From contig CANTEM010000003.1 in the NCBI GenBank assembly GCA_947652805.1, forward strand, positions 1-30,787: DNA of 30,787 nt, in the 5' to 3' direction. The notes beneath the pieces are model-generated. The model saw only the letters and a list, made by a program, of their open reading frames with translations. It made no database searches and was not told the origin of the DNA. The stretch comes from an uncultured Clostridia bacterium (GTDB taxonomy: Bacteria > Bacillota > Clostridia > Oscillospirales > CAG-272). A program made the translations under genes and the position numbers. Below are positions 24,681-30,787 of this stretch, piece after piece (position 1 is the first letter of the stretch; the number at the start of each line of letters is the position of its first letter).

Positions 24681-25742
24681 TTAAAAAATAATTTCCTTAC
24701 CGTTCTTTGAGGAATCGTAGATGCCCTGCATGATTTTGGACGTTTTGATTGCATAGTCAATGTGGGAGCGTTCTTTCTCACCGGTACGGATGCAGTGCAG
24801 GAATGCGTCAATTTCCCGCTGGAACATGTTGATTTCCGGAATTTCTACATCCTCTGTAAACAACTCGCCGTTCCGCGTGCCGTACACCTTATAATTTCCG
24901 CAGTATTGGAGACGGATTCCCGCTTTTGTGCCGATAAAATCCAGATACTGTTCCTCTTCTTCAATATTCTGCGCCCATGCCCCTTCCAGAGTGATCACCG
25001 GGCCGGTAGTTCGGATAAATGCGGACACGGAATCCTCCACGTCATAGGTTCCGTTTACGTCCCGGGTGCTCTCGCTCCACATATACCGGTAAACGTATCC
25101 GGGAATATCTGTTCCAAGTTTGGAATATACCGCGCCGGTTACGGAAATCGGATCCGGTTCTCCCACGCAGTACAGTACCTGATCCAGACGGTGCACGCCC
25201 CAGTCGATGAGCACGCCACCGCCGGATATATCTTTTGTAGTAAATGCGCCGCCGATACCTGGAATACTTCTGTGACTGCGGAAGTTGATAAATACGTGAT
25301 ATACTTCCCCAAGCTCGCCGTCCAGAATGCGCCGGCGAACCTGATTGACCGCTTCATGGAACCGGCAGACAACGCCGATATTCAGCACCTTCCCTGTTTC
25401 CCTTTGTACCTTCTGCATTTCCAGCGCTTCGCTGTAGACCCGTGCAGCAGGCTTTTCGCAAAGCACATGCTTGCCGGCGCGCATCGCGTCAATGGATATC
25501 ACACTGTGCATCCGGTTGGGTGTGCAAACGGAAACAGCGTCGATTTCCGGATCCTCCAGCGCCACATGATAGTCGGTAATTGCGATACCGCAGCCCTGCT
25601 CCTGTACACATGCCTGTGCTTTTTCCGGGATAGTATCGCAAAAGTACTTGATTTCGGCATCCTCTGCCGCCATATAACAGGGGATGTGAGAGGATCTTGC
25701 GATGCATCCGCATCCGATCACGGCGATTTTGATTGTAGACAT
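24681..25742 (-). CDS. Gfo/Idh/MocA-family NAD(P)-dependent oxidoreductase
   Basis: This family oxidises or reduces sugars, inositols and related polyols. The 353-residue product opens MSTIKIAVIGCGCIARSSHI (Rossmann loop GCGCIA). It has the catalytic Lys motif CEKPAA after HVL, and the active-site DWGVHRLDQVLY pattern. The long DVEDSVSAFIRTTG and EREIDAFLHCIRTGE segments are typical of the C-terminal domain. I start at ATG 25742, with AGGAGGGC just upstream. A longer frame to 25883 runs through the promoter. It is a single gene with no sugar transporter or kinase beside it, so the substrate cannot be named. Confidence 0.88.
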   Translation of the reverse strand: MSTIKIAVIGCGCIARSSHIPCYMAAEDAEIKYFCDTIPEKAQACVQEQGCGIAITDYHVALEDPEIDAVSVCTPNRMHSVISIDAMRAGKHVLCEKPAARVYSEALEMQKVQRETGKVLNIGVVCRFHEAVNQVRRRILDGELGEVYHVFINFRSHRSIPGIGGAFTTKDISGGGVLIDWGVHRLDQVLYCVGEPDPISVTGAVYSKLGTDIPGYVYRYMWSESTRDVNGTYDVEDSVSAFIRTTGPVITLEGAWAQNIEEEEQYLDFIGTKAGIRLQYCGNYKVYGTRNGELFTEDVEIPEINMFQREIDAFLHCIRTGEKERSHIDYAIKTSKIMQGIYDSSKNGKEIIF

Positions 25743-25752
25743 AAGCCCTCCT

Positions 25753-25769
25753 GCCCGCCTTCTGCGGGC
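25753..25769 (-). other. GC-rich hairpin in the oxidoreductase leader
   Basis: GCCCGC and GCGGGC form a 6-bp stem with a 5-base loop just before the ribosome site of the Gfo/Idh gene. It could affect translation or be an operator palindrome. Confidence 0.4.
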
Positions 25770-25785
25770 TGCTTCGTTTTTAGTC

Positions 25786-25814
25786 ATTATAGCGATTCGC
25801 TTTTTTATTTGCAA
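25786..25814 (-). promoter_or_regulatory. sigma-A promoter of the Gfo/Idh gene
   Basis: On the minus strand TTGCAA (25809-25814), a 17-base spacer and a perfect TATAAT (25786-25791). The leader is about 40 bases, which rules out the far-upstream start at 25883. Confidence 0.78.
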
Positions 25815-25894
25815 TAGGAACGGCGAAATTTTTTCTGTTTTTTGAATGGACTCCTTAATTTTCATTTTCCTTTTAAAAATCATTTTATGCGGTA

Positions 25895-25923
25895 TTGAGT
25901 TTTAATTTGTGGTATGCTATCAT
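25895..25923 (+). promoter_or_regulatory. sigma-A-like promoter of the LRR gene
   Basis: TTGAGT (25895-25900), a 17-base spacer and TATCAT (25918-25923). The transcript should begin near 25930, so the GTG at 25909 and the ATG at 25924 are not usable starts. Confidence 0.65.
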
Positions 25924-25965
25924 ATGTATCAGAAGAAGTCATGTGCTTTGAGGGGAGGGCTTTTC

Positions 25966-28188
25966 GTGAAGGACGAACAGGATGAATCCAGAGAACAGTC
26001 CGGCTTACTGGGGAATTTGGATACCGATGCATTGCAGGCGCGTATCGGGCAGGCACAGGAAGATTCGATCCCGCAAAGTGAACCCCCGGAACAGCTCCTG
26101 GGAGGCAGACCAGATCCGGCACAGATCAATAAAGAAATCCGGCGCGCCGCAAAGCGGCAGCTTTGGATTGTTGCGGCCTGTGTTTTGCTGGTGTTTGCCG
26201 GTGCGGCGGCGTTGTTTCTGCGGTTCGGAAATCTGTTTTCCGGCAAGCAGGCGAAAGACGAAATTACGACACTCACCCAGGAGCAGGCACCGTGGCTTGT
26301 TATGGCAGATGGAATGCTGTCCTGGAATCCGGAGTATACAAAAGAAAAATCTATTGATTTGATTATTCCAGATACCTTTGACGGGGAAGCCGTACAGGGC
26401 GTTGCCGACGAGGGGTTTGCCCATGTGGATCAGATCGTATCAGTGAGGGTGTGTTCTGATGTTCCCTATATCGGCGTGCGCGCTTTTGAAGGATGTACAG
26501 AGCTAACCGACGCAGCCCTTGGCGGCGTGGAGGAGCTTTCCTACGGTGCGTTTGCCGGCTGCACGTCTTTGGAGGCGGCTGTCGGAAATGCCCTTGTGCA
26601 TATCGGCGCATATGCTTTTCAGGACTGTGGCGCCCTTGCTTCCTTTTCCTTCGGAGATACAGTCACTTCCATCGGTACCTGCGCCTATCAGAATTGCAGT
26701 GCGCTTGGTATGGATTTGGTTTTGCCGGATTCCCTATCCAAAATCGGTCAGAATGCTTTTGAAAACTGCACGTCTCTTACAGGTATTACAGTTCCCGATG
26801 CAGATTCCATCGGGGAAGGCGCTTTTGCCGGCTGCACTGTTGTCGGTACGGTACAAGTAGATTGTCTGAACGTGGGAGGACGTGCCTTTGCCGGCTGTAC
26901 AGCTCTTTCCCATGCAGCCTTTGGCGGGAAAACCCTTACGCTTGGGAAGGAACTTTTTGACGGGTGTGAAGCCCTCGATACAGTGACTTATGAAAATCAG
27001 AGTATTTCCCTGGGAGAAGGGGTATTTGCAGGCTGCGCCGCTCTTACCGTTCCGCCGCTGCCGGAAAACACTACACAAATTCCCGCCCGTTTGTTTGCAG
27101 ACTGTACCGGACTTGCGGAAACCGGATTGACCGGTCGGATTTTGCGTGTGGGAGATGAAGCATATGCGGGCTGCACCGGGCTTGCGCAGGTGCAGATTCC
27201 CGGTAATATAGATTTTCTGGGTGAAGGGATTTTTAGCGGCTGCACGGGACTTTCTGCATATGATCTTCCGGCGGTGACAGAAATTCCTGCCCGTATGTTC
27301 AGTGGCTGTACAGGACTGAAGGAAGCGGTGATTCCTGCCGGCGTGCAGAAAATTGGGGAGAGCGCCTTTGCAGACTGCACCGGGATTTCCCTTGCAAATA
27401 TTCCGTACAGTGTTGTTTCCGTGGAAGATCATGCGTTTGCCGGCTGCACGTCTCTATACAAACTGTCCCTGCCTGCTTCCTTAGAGTCCATTGGCGAGCG
27501 TGCGTTTGCCGGGTGCACAGGCGTGCAGTATCTGGATATTCCGAAAAGCGTTACCTCCATTGGAGATGGGGCCTTTGCCGACATGGAGAAGCTCCAGTCC
27601 CTGGGGCTGTTTGCATCCGCACAGGTTACTGCGGCAAACTTTGCCGGGTGCGGATCCCTGGCAGATATACGGGTTTCCGGATTTGATTCTCTTTATTCTG
27701 TGAGCGGTGGCGTGCTGTTTTCCGCAAATGGAGAAACGCTGATTCTGTATCCCGGCGGACTTTCCCAGCAAAGCTATACGGTTCCCGGAAAAGTGAAAAA
27801 GATTGACGCAGGCGCATTCCGTAGCTCCCGTCTGAGAATAGTGCATACGGGCAGTGTACAACTGATTGGAATGCATGCGTTTGCAGACTGCGGTTCTTTG
27901 CAGTCGGCAGTATTGGGAGAGGGACTCACAGCCATGGGCTTTGGTGCTTTTCAGAATTGCAGCGAGCTTGCCCAGGTACAGCTGCCCCATTCTCTTACTG
28001 CTGTTGACAGCATGGTTTTCAACGGCTGCACCAGTTTGAACAGGCTTTCGCTTCCGGTGGAAATCATAGATATTGCCGCAGATTCTTTTGAAAAAAATAC
28101 TACTTTTCTGATAGAAGAAAATGCGCCCATACTGGAAAAATTAAAAGACGGCGGCTGGAATTATGAAATAGAACAGAAGAAATCCTGA
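25966..28188 (+). CDS. membrane-anchored BspA-type leucine-rich-repeat protein
   Basis: The 740-residue product has a hydrophilic cytoplasmic N-terminus of about 65 residues, one transmembrane helix (about 66-86, LWIVAACVLLVFAGAAALFL) and a long extracellular stack of LRR_5-type repeats. The repeat theme is I-G-x-x-A-F-A-G-C-T-x-L-x-x-V-x-[LI]-P and recurs more than 20 times, with Cys in most FAGC turns. One non-repeat insert (SLYSVSGGVLFSANG) is the common BspA cap-like segment. Such proteins bind host or microbial surfaces in some bacteria, but ligands here are unknown. I start at GTG 25966 with AGGGGAGGG 6 bases upstream, below the promoter. No sortase signal is visible; anchoring is by the N-terminal helix. 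Confidence 0.85.
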   Translation: MKDEQDESREQSGLLGNLDTDALQARIGQAQEDSIPQSEPPEQLLGGRPDPAQINKEIRRAAKRQLWIVAACVLLVFAGAAALFLRFGNLFSGKQAKDEITTLTQEQAPWLVMADGMLSWNPEYTKEKSIDLIIPDTFDGEAVQGVADEGFAHVDQIVSVRVCSDVPYIGVRAFEGCTELTDAALGGVEELSYGAFAGCTSLEAAVGNALVHIGAYAFQDCGALASFSFGDTVTSIGTCAYQNCSALGMDLVLPDSLSKIGQNAFENCTSLTGITVPDADSIGEGAFAGCTVVGTVQVDCLNVGGRAFAGCTALSHAAFGGKTLTLGKELFDGCEALDTVTYENQSISLGEGVFAGCAALTVPPLPENTTQIPARLFADCTGLAETGLTGRILRVGDEAYAGCTGLAQVQIPGNIDFLGEGIFSGCTGLSAYDLPAVTEIPARMFSGCTGLKEAVIPAGVQKIGESAFADCTGISLANIPYSVVSVEDHAFAGCTSLYKLSLPASLESIGERAFAGCTGVQYLDIPKSVTSIGDGAFADMEKLQSLGLFASAQVTAANFAGCGSLADIRVSGFDSLYSVSGGVLFSANGETLILYPGGLSQQSYTVPGKVKKIDAGAFRSSRLRIVHTGSVQLIGMHAFADCGSLQSAVLGEGLTAMGFGAFQNCSELAQVQLPHSLTAVDSMVFNGCTSLNRLSLPVEIIDIAADSFEKNTTFLIEENAPILEKLKDGGWNYEIEQKKS

Positions 28189-28276
28189 TGCGCGCACCTG
28201 CGCCGAGAAAATACTGTATGTTTTTTCCCGGTGTGGATAAAATATATTCAATATTATTTTTTAGGAGGATTTACCC

Positions 28277-29332
28277 ATGAAAAAGATTTTATCCCTATTT
28301 TTGGCGCTCATTTTGATCGGGGCATTATTTGCAGGATGCAGCGATCAGGCTGGGAACGGCAAGGATACAGACGCGAAGGACACTGGGTCGGCAGATTCAA
28401 AAAAGGATGAGACCGGTGCATACAAGCTTGGTATGGGCGTTCTGACAGATACAGACAGCTCCAAAGACGGAACTGCCCAGGTGAACGCAACAGTTGCGGC
28501 AGTGGTTATAGACGAAAAAGGTAAAATCGTCGATTGTTATATTGACGCTTTGCAGAACAAAATGTCTGTAAAGGACGGCGTGGCTGAAAAAGGACAGACA
28601 TATAAAACAAAGCAGGAGCAGGGGACTGACTACGGCATGAAGGATATCTCCGGGATCGGTAAGGAATGGAATGAGCAGGCTGCGTTCTTTGCCGGCTTTG
28701 TAAAAGGTATGACCGGAGACGAGGTTTCAACAATCAAAACGGAGAAAAACGATAGCGGAAGCGTAGTAGCTGCGGACGAGGATTTGTATGCCGGCTGTAC
28801 CATCGACATCAGTGATATGATGCAGGCAGTGGCAAAAGCTTGCAAGGATGATCAGGCTTATCCCTTCCAGTCTGCCGACAATCCGAAGGTGCGGATCGGA
28901 ACTGTGACGGAAGATGCTTCCTCTAAGGACGCCACAGAAGATGCGGATGGACTGGCAGCTATGTATACCAATTTTGCTGCTATTGTAGAAAAGGACGGTA
29001 AGGCAGTCGCATGCTGCATTGATGTGATCGAACCGAAAATTTCCTTTGCGAAGGATGGTAAGATTGGAGAGATCAAGTTTGCCGGTTCCAAGCGGGAACT
29101 GAAGGCGGACTACGGCATGAAGGACGTTTCAGGGATCGGTAAGGAATGGAATGAGCAGGCGAAGGCTTTTGCAGATTATGTAGCAGGCAAAACGCCGAGT
29201 GAGATTGCCGGTATTGAAACACAGAAGAACGACAGCGGACGTATGGTTGCAAAAGATGCAGATTTGTACGCAGGATGCACCGTGAGTATTGATCAGTGGA
29301 TTGCTGCGGCAGCAAAGGCAGTGGGCAAATAA
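28277..29332 (+). CDS. two-domain FMN-binding-type lipoprotein
   Basis: The 351-residue product has a lipoprotein signal (MKKILSLFLALILIGALFAG then Cys21). It contains two homologous domains about 160 residues apart, each with a V-x-A-x-V-[IV]-D-x-x-G-K-x-V strand, DYGMKD[IV]SGIGKEWNEQA, and an end motif DLYAGCT (169-175 and 329-335). The layout resembles two-domain flavin lipoproteins such as Listeria PplA, where ApbE links FMN to a Thr in a D-x-x-[ST]-G-A-[TS] motif. Here D and T fit, but A and C replace the usual S/T and A, so flavinylation is inference. An apbE gene follows 77 bases downstream. A ribosome site AGGAGG precedes the ATG. Confidence 0.78.
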   Translation: MKKILSLFLALILIGALFAGCSDQAGNGKDTDAKDTGSADSKKDETGAYKLGMGVLTDTDSSKDGTAQVNATVAAVVIDEKGKIVDCYIDALQNKMSVKDGVAEKGQTYKTKQEQGTDYGMKDISGIGKEWNEQAAFFAGFVKGMTGDEVSTIKTEKNDSGSVVAADEDLYAGCTIDISDMMQAVAKACKDDQAYPFQSADNPKVRIGTVTEDASSKDATEDADGLAAMYTNFAAIVEKDGKAVACCIDVIEPKISFAKDGKIGEIKFAGSKRELKADYGMKDVSGIGKEWNEQAKAFADYVAGKTPSEIAGIETQKNDSGRMVAKDADLYAGCTVSIDQWIAAAAKAVGK

Positions 29333-29346
29333 CGTAAAATGGAAAA

Positions 29347-29371
29347 GGGATCCTGCCGGGGGCAGGATCCC
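29347..29371 (+). terminator. strong stem-loop between the lipoprotein gene and apbE
   Basis: An 11-bp perfect stem (GGGATCCTGCC/GGCAGGATCCC) with a GGG loop starts 14 bases after the lipoprotein stop. Only a weak T-rich stretch follows (TGCATTTGT), so it probably acts as a partial terminator or 3-prime stabiliser that makes apbE less abundant than its putative substrate. Confidence 0.65.
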
Positions 29372-29409
29372 TGCATTTGTATAAAAGCTGGGAAAGGCAT
29401 ACTGCACAT

Positions 29410-30465
29410 ATGAAAAAGTATCTGGTTATACTGGTCACGGTCATGATGATTGTATTTTCGCTGCCCGGATGCGGCACTGCTGCGTCTGCATTGACCCGGT
29501 ATTCCCGTTCTTCCTTTGAATTGTTTGATACGGTGGCGGTGATTACCGGGTTTGATACATCGGGAGAAGCGTTTGACGCGAAGGCAGACTGGCTGCTGGA
29601 GCTGTTGGAAGAGTATCATCAGCTATATGACATATATCATGACTACGAAGGGATCAATAATCTGAAAACGGTCAACGACAACGCCGGTGTGCGTCCTGTG
29701 CCTGTTGACAAGCGGATTCTGGATCTGCTGGAATACTCCATAGAAATGTACCATGTCACAGACGGATTTACAAATGCGGCAATGGGGAGCGTGCTGTCTG
29801 TCTGGCACAGGTATAGGGAAGCCGGTGCAGACGATCCGGAGCATGCCAAACTGCCAAGCCGGGAAGAACTGGATGACGCGGCACAGCATATGGATATATC
29901 CGGGATTATTCTTGACCGGACGGAGAATACAGTTTATTTATCCGATCCAAAAATGCAGTTGGATGTGGGTTCCATAGCCAAAGGATATGCTACGGAAAGA
30001 TTGGCTGCGGCGGCAGAAGAAAAGGGCTGGGATCATTTGGCATTCAGTATCGGCGGAAATGTGCGCACTGTGGGAACCAAAGGGGACGGATCCCCCTGGA
30101 CGGCGGGCATTCAAAATCCGGACCCGGGTGCGCAGGATGCGCCTATATGCCGGGTTGCGCTGACAGATCTGGCGCTGGTGACCAGCGGATCCTATCAGCG
30201 GTATTATACTGTAGACGGGGTACGGTATCATCATATTATACATCCGGATACGCTGTATCCGGAGAATCGTTTTGTATCTGTGTCTATTGTTTGCGGAAAT
30301 TCCGGAATGGCGGACGCCCTATCCACAGCGGTATTCAATATGGAGTATCAGGACGGCAGGGCGCTGATTGACAGTATGGACGGCGTAGAGGCTGCTTGGG
30401 TGGACGCAGAAGGCGGTTTCGATTATACCGATGGATTTGCAGCAATGCTGATAGAGGAAGAATAG
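29410..30465 (+). CDS. apbE: ApbE-family FAD:protein FMN transferase (lipoprotein)
   Basis: ApbE transfers FMN from FAD onto Thr or Ser of target proteins outside the cytoplasmic membrane, using Mg2+. The 351-residue product has its own lipoprotein signal (FSLPGC, Cys21). It has FDTVAVITGF, TDGFTNAAMGSVLSVWH, DVGSIAKGYATERL (from about residue 185), SIGGNVRTVG, LVTSGSYQRYY, HHIIHPDTLYP, and the metal-site GMADALSTAVFN. In HHIIHP a His stands where many relatives have Asp. I start at ATG 29410; the frame upstream to 29377 is the hairpin region. The preceding FMN-binding-type lipoprotein is the obvious substrate candidate. Confidence 0.93.
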   Translation: MKKYLVILVTVMMIVFSLPGCGTAASALTRYSRSSFELFDTVAVITGFDTSGEAFDAKADWLLELLEEYHQLYDIYHDYEGINNLKTVNDNAGVRPVPVDKRILDLLEYSIEMYHVTDGFTNAAMGSVLSVWHRYREAGADDPEHAKLPSREELDDAAQHMDISGIILDRTENTVYLSDPKMQLDVGSIAKGYATERLAAAAEEKGWDHLAFSIGGNVRTVGTKGDGSPWTAGIQNPDPGAQDAPICRVALTDLALVTSGSYQRYYTVDGVRYHHIIHPDTLYPENRFVSVSIVCGNSGMADALSTAVFNMEYQDGRALIDSMDGVEAAWVDAEGGFDYTDGFAAMLIEEE

Positions 30466-30477
30466 GAAATAGCAAAA

Positions 30478-30706
30478 GCAAAAAAGCCCCCCTTGTGTAA
30501 AGGGGGCTCCCGCGTAGCGGGTGGGGGATTGTTTATACGATCATTTTGAATGATCTTTAAATCGGCAGTTCCTGCAAACAATCCCTCCGTCACGGCTCCG
30601 CCGTGCCACCCCCCTTTGCACAAGGGGGGCTTTTTGTTGGGATAAAACTGTAACGCGCCCCCAGGAGATTTGCTACGCAAACTCCAGCACAGGGGGAGCT
30701 TTTTTA
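30478..30706 (+). repeat. dispersed structured intergenic repeat, copy F, plus extra arm
   Basis: This lies between convergent apbE and a membrane-protein gene. The main copy is about 30478-30636, with its core at 30525-30585. The core has a perfect GATCATT-TTG-AATGATC hairpin and a GCAG-TTC-CTGC hairpin. Tips are CCCGC-GTA-GCGGG and CACGGC-TCC-GCCGTG. The right arm, CCCCCCTT-TGCAC-AAGGGGGG then C and five T, is a good terminator. An extra arm at 30655-30706 (CGCCCCCAGGAG, TTTGC-TAC-GCAAA, CTCCAGCACAGGGGG, T-run) closely resembles the extra arm of copy D. Confidence 0.9.
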
Positions 30707-30714
30707 GTTTTCCT

Positions 30715-30787
30715 TCACCACTCCCGTTTTTTGTATGAAGCTACAGCACCAATTCCGCCTGCGATCAGCAGAAGGGCGGCAATACCC
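30715..30787 (-). CDS. C-terminal tail of a membrane-anchored protein (cut by window edge)
   Basis: On the minus strand the last 24 codons visible read GIAALLLIAGGIGAVASYKK then REW and stop (TGA at 30715-30717). A hydrophobic helix followed by a short basic tail is the usual C-terminal anchor of exported surface proteins, similar to the tail after a sortase signal, but the LPxTG region would lie outside the window. The frame cannot be checked further, so this is a moderate-confidence partial gene. Confidence 0.55.
   Translation of the reverse strand, partial: GIAALLLIAGGIGAVASYKKREW

Noticed and set aside
28189..28276. Promoter for the flavin lipoprotein gene
   Set aside because: Several AT-rich -10-like hexamers are present (TAAAAT, TATATT), but none has an acceptable -35 at 16-18 bases, so no site is called.
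3455..30706. CRISPR array
   Set aside because: The repeats are kilobases apart, change orientation and carry no regular spacers; no cas genes are present.
3455..30706. Complete insertion sequence
   Set aside because: Units are under 300 bp with no transposase frame. At most they are non-autonomous elements.

Overview
The window looks like a chromosomal piece of a Gram-positive Clostridia-type anaerobe, probably a gut Oscillospirales/Ruminococcaceae-like member. This rests on gene content and style, not on a database match. DnaK appears to lack the nucleotide-binding-domain insertion of Gram-negative DnaK, hrcA carries a CIRCE operator, lysine synthesis is under a lysine riboswitch, promoters are plain sigma-A type with 17-bp spacers, and TTG/GTG starts are common (hrcA, recF, rimO, the WG protein and the LRR protein). 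I see no tRNA, rRNA, CRISPR array, transposase or phage gene.

Layout. 1-480 (-): a small secreted protein with three Ca-binding-type loops, followed by the start of an ECF sigma factor gene cut by the window edge. 742-3440 (+): tldD-tldE. 3650-4615 (-): a ROK sugar kinase. 4754-10600 (+): CIRCE, hrcA-grpE-dnaK-dnaJ-prmA heat-shock operon. 14245 down to 10945 (-): promoter, lysine riboswitch, dapA-dapB-lysA. 14567-17663 (+): recA-recF-recX. 18060-24397 (+): rimO-walJ-rlmH-WG protein-mnmG, mostly translation-related genes, some with 4-base ATGA overlaps. 24681-25742 (-): Gfo/Idh/MocA oxidoreductase. 25966-28188 (+): membrane-anchored BspA-type LRR protein. 28277-30465 (+): two-domain FMN-binding-type lipoprotein and a lipoprotein ApbE flavin transferase. 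30715-30787 (-): C-terminal tail of a membrane-anchored protein.

The most unusual content is not a gene. Six intergenic gaps (about 3.45, 10.65, 14.35, 17.70, 24.40 and 30.48 kb) each hold a copy of the same structured repeat. Each has a core of 55-61 bp that opens with GGGATTGT and closes with ACAATCCC, contains a GATCATT/AATGATC hairpin and an AAATCGGCAG block, and is flanked by long hairpin arms. The arms end in C-run/G-run stems plus T-tracts that look like outward-facing intrinsic terminators. Hairpin tips differ from copy to copy, yet both sides of each stem change together. Four copies lie between convergent genes, one between co-directional genes and one between divergent promoters. 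Some copies carry extra arms or nested fragments. They look like a dispersed, non-coding, hairpin-rich element family (MITE-, REP- or RNA-like) that also generates false ORFs and false N-terminal extensions.

Several start codons were moved downstream because a consensus promoter overlaps the longest-ORF start (tldD, the ROK kinase, the LRR gene) or because the extension is made of riboswitch or repeat sequence (dapA, rimO).
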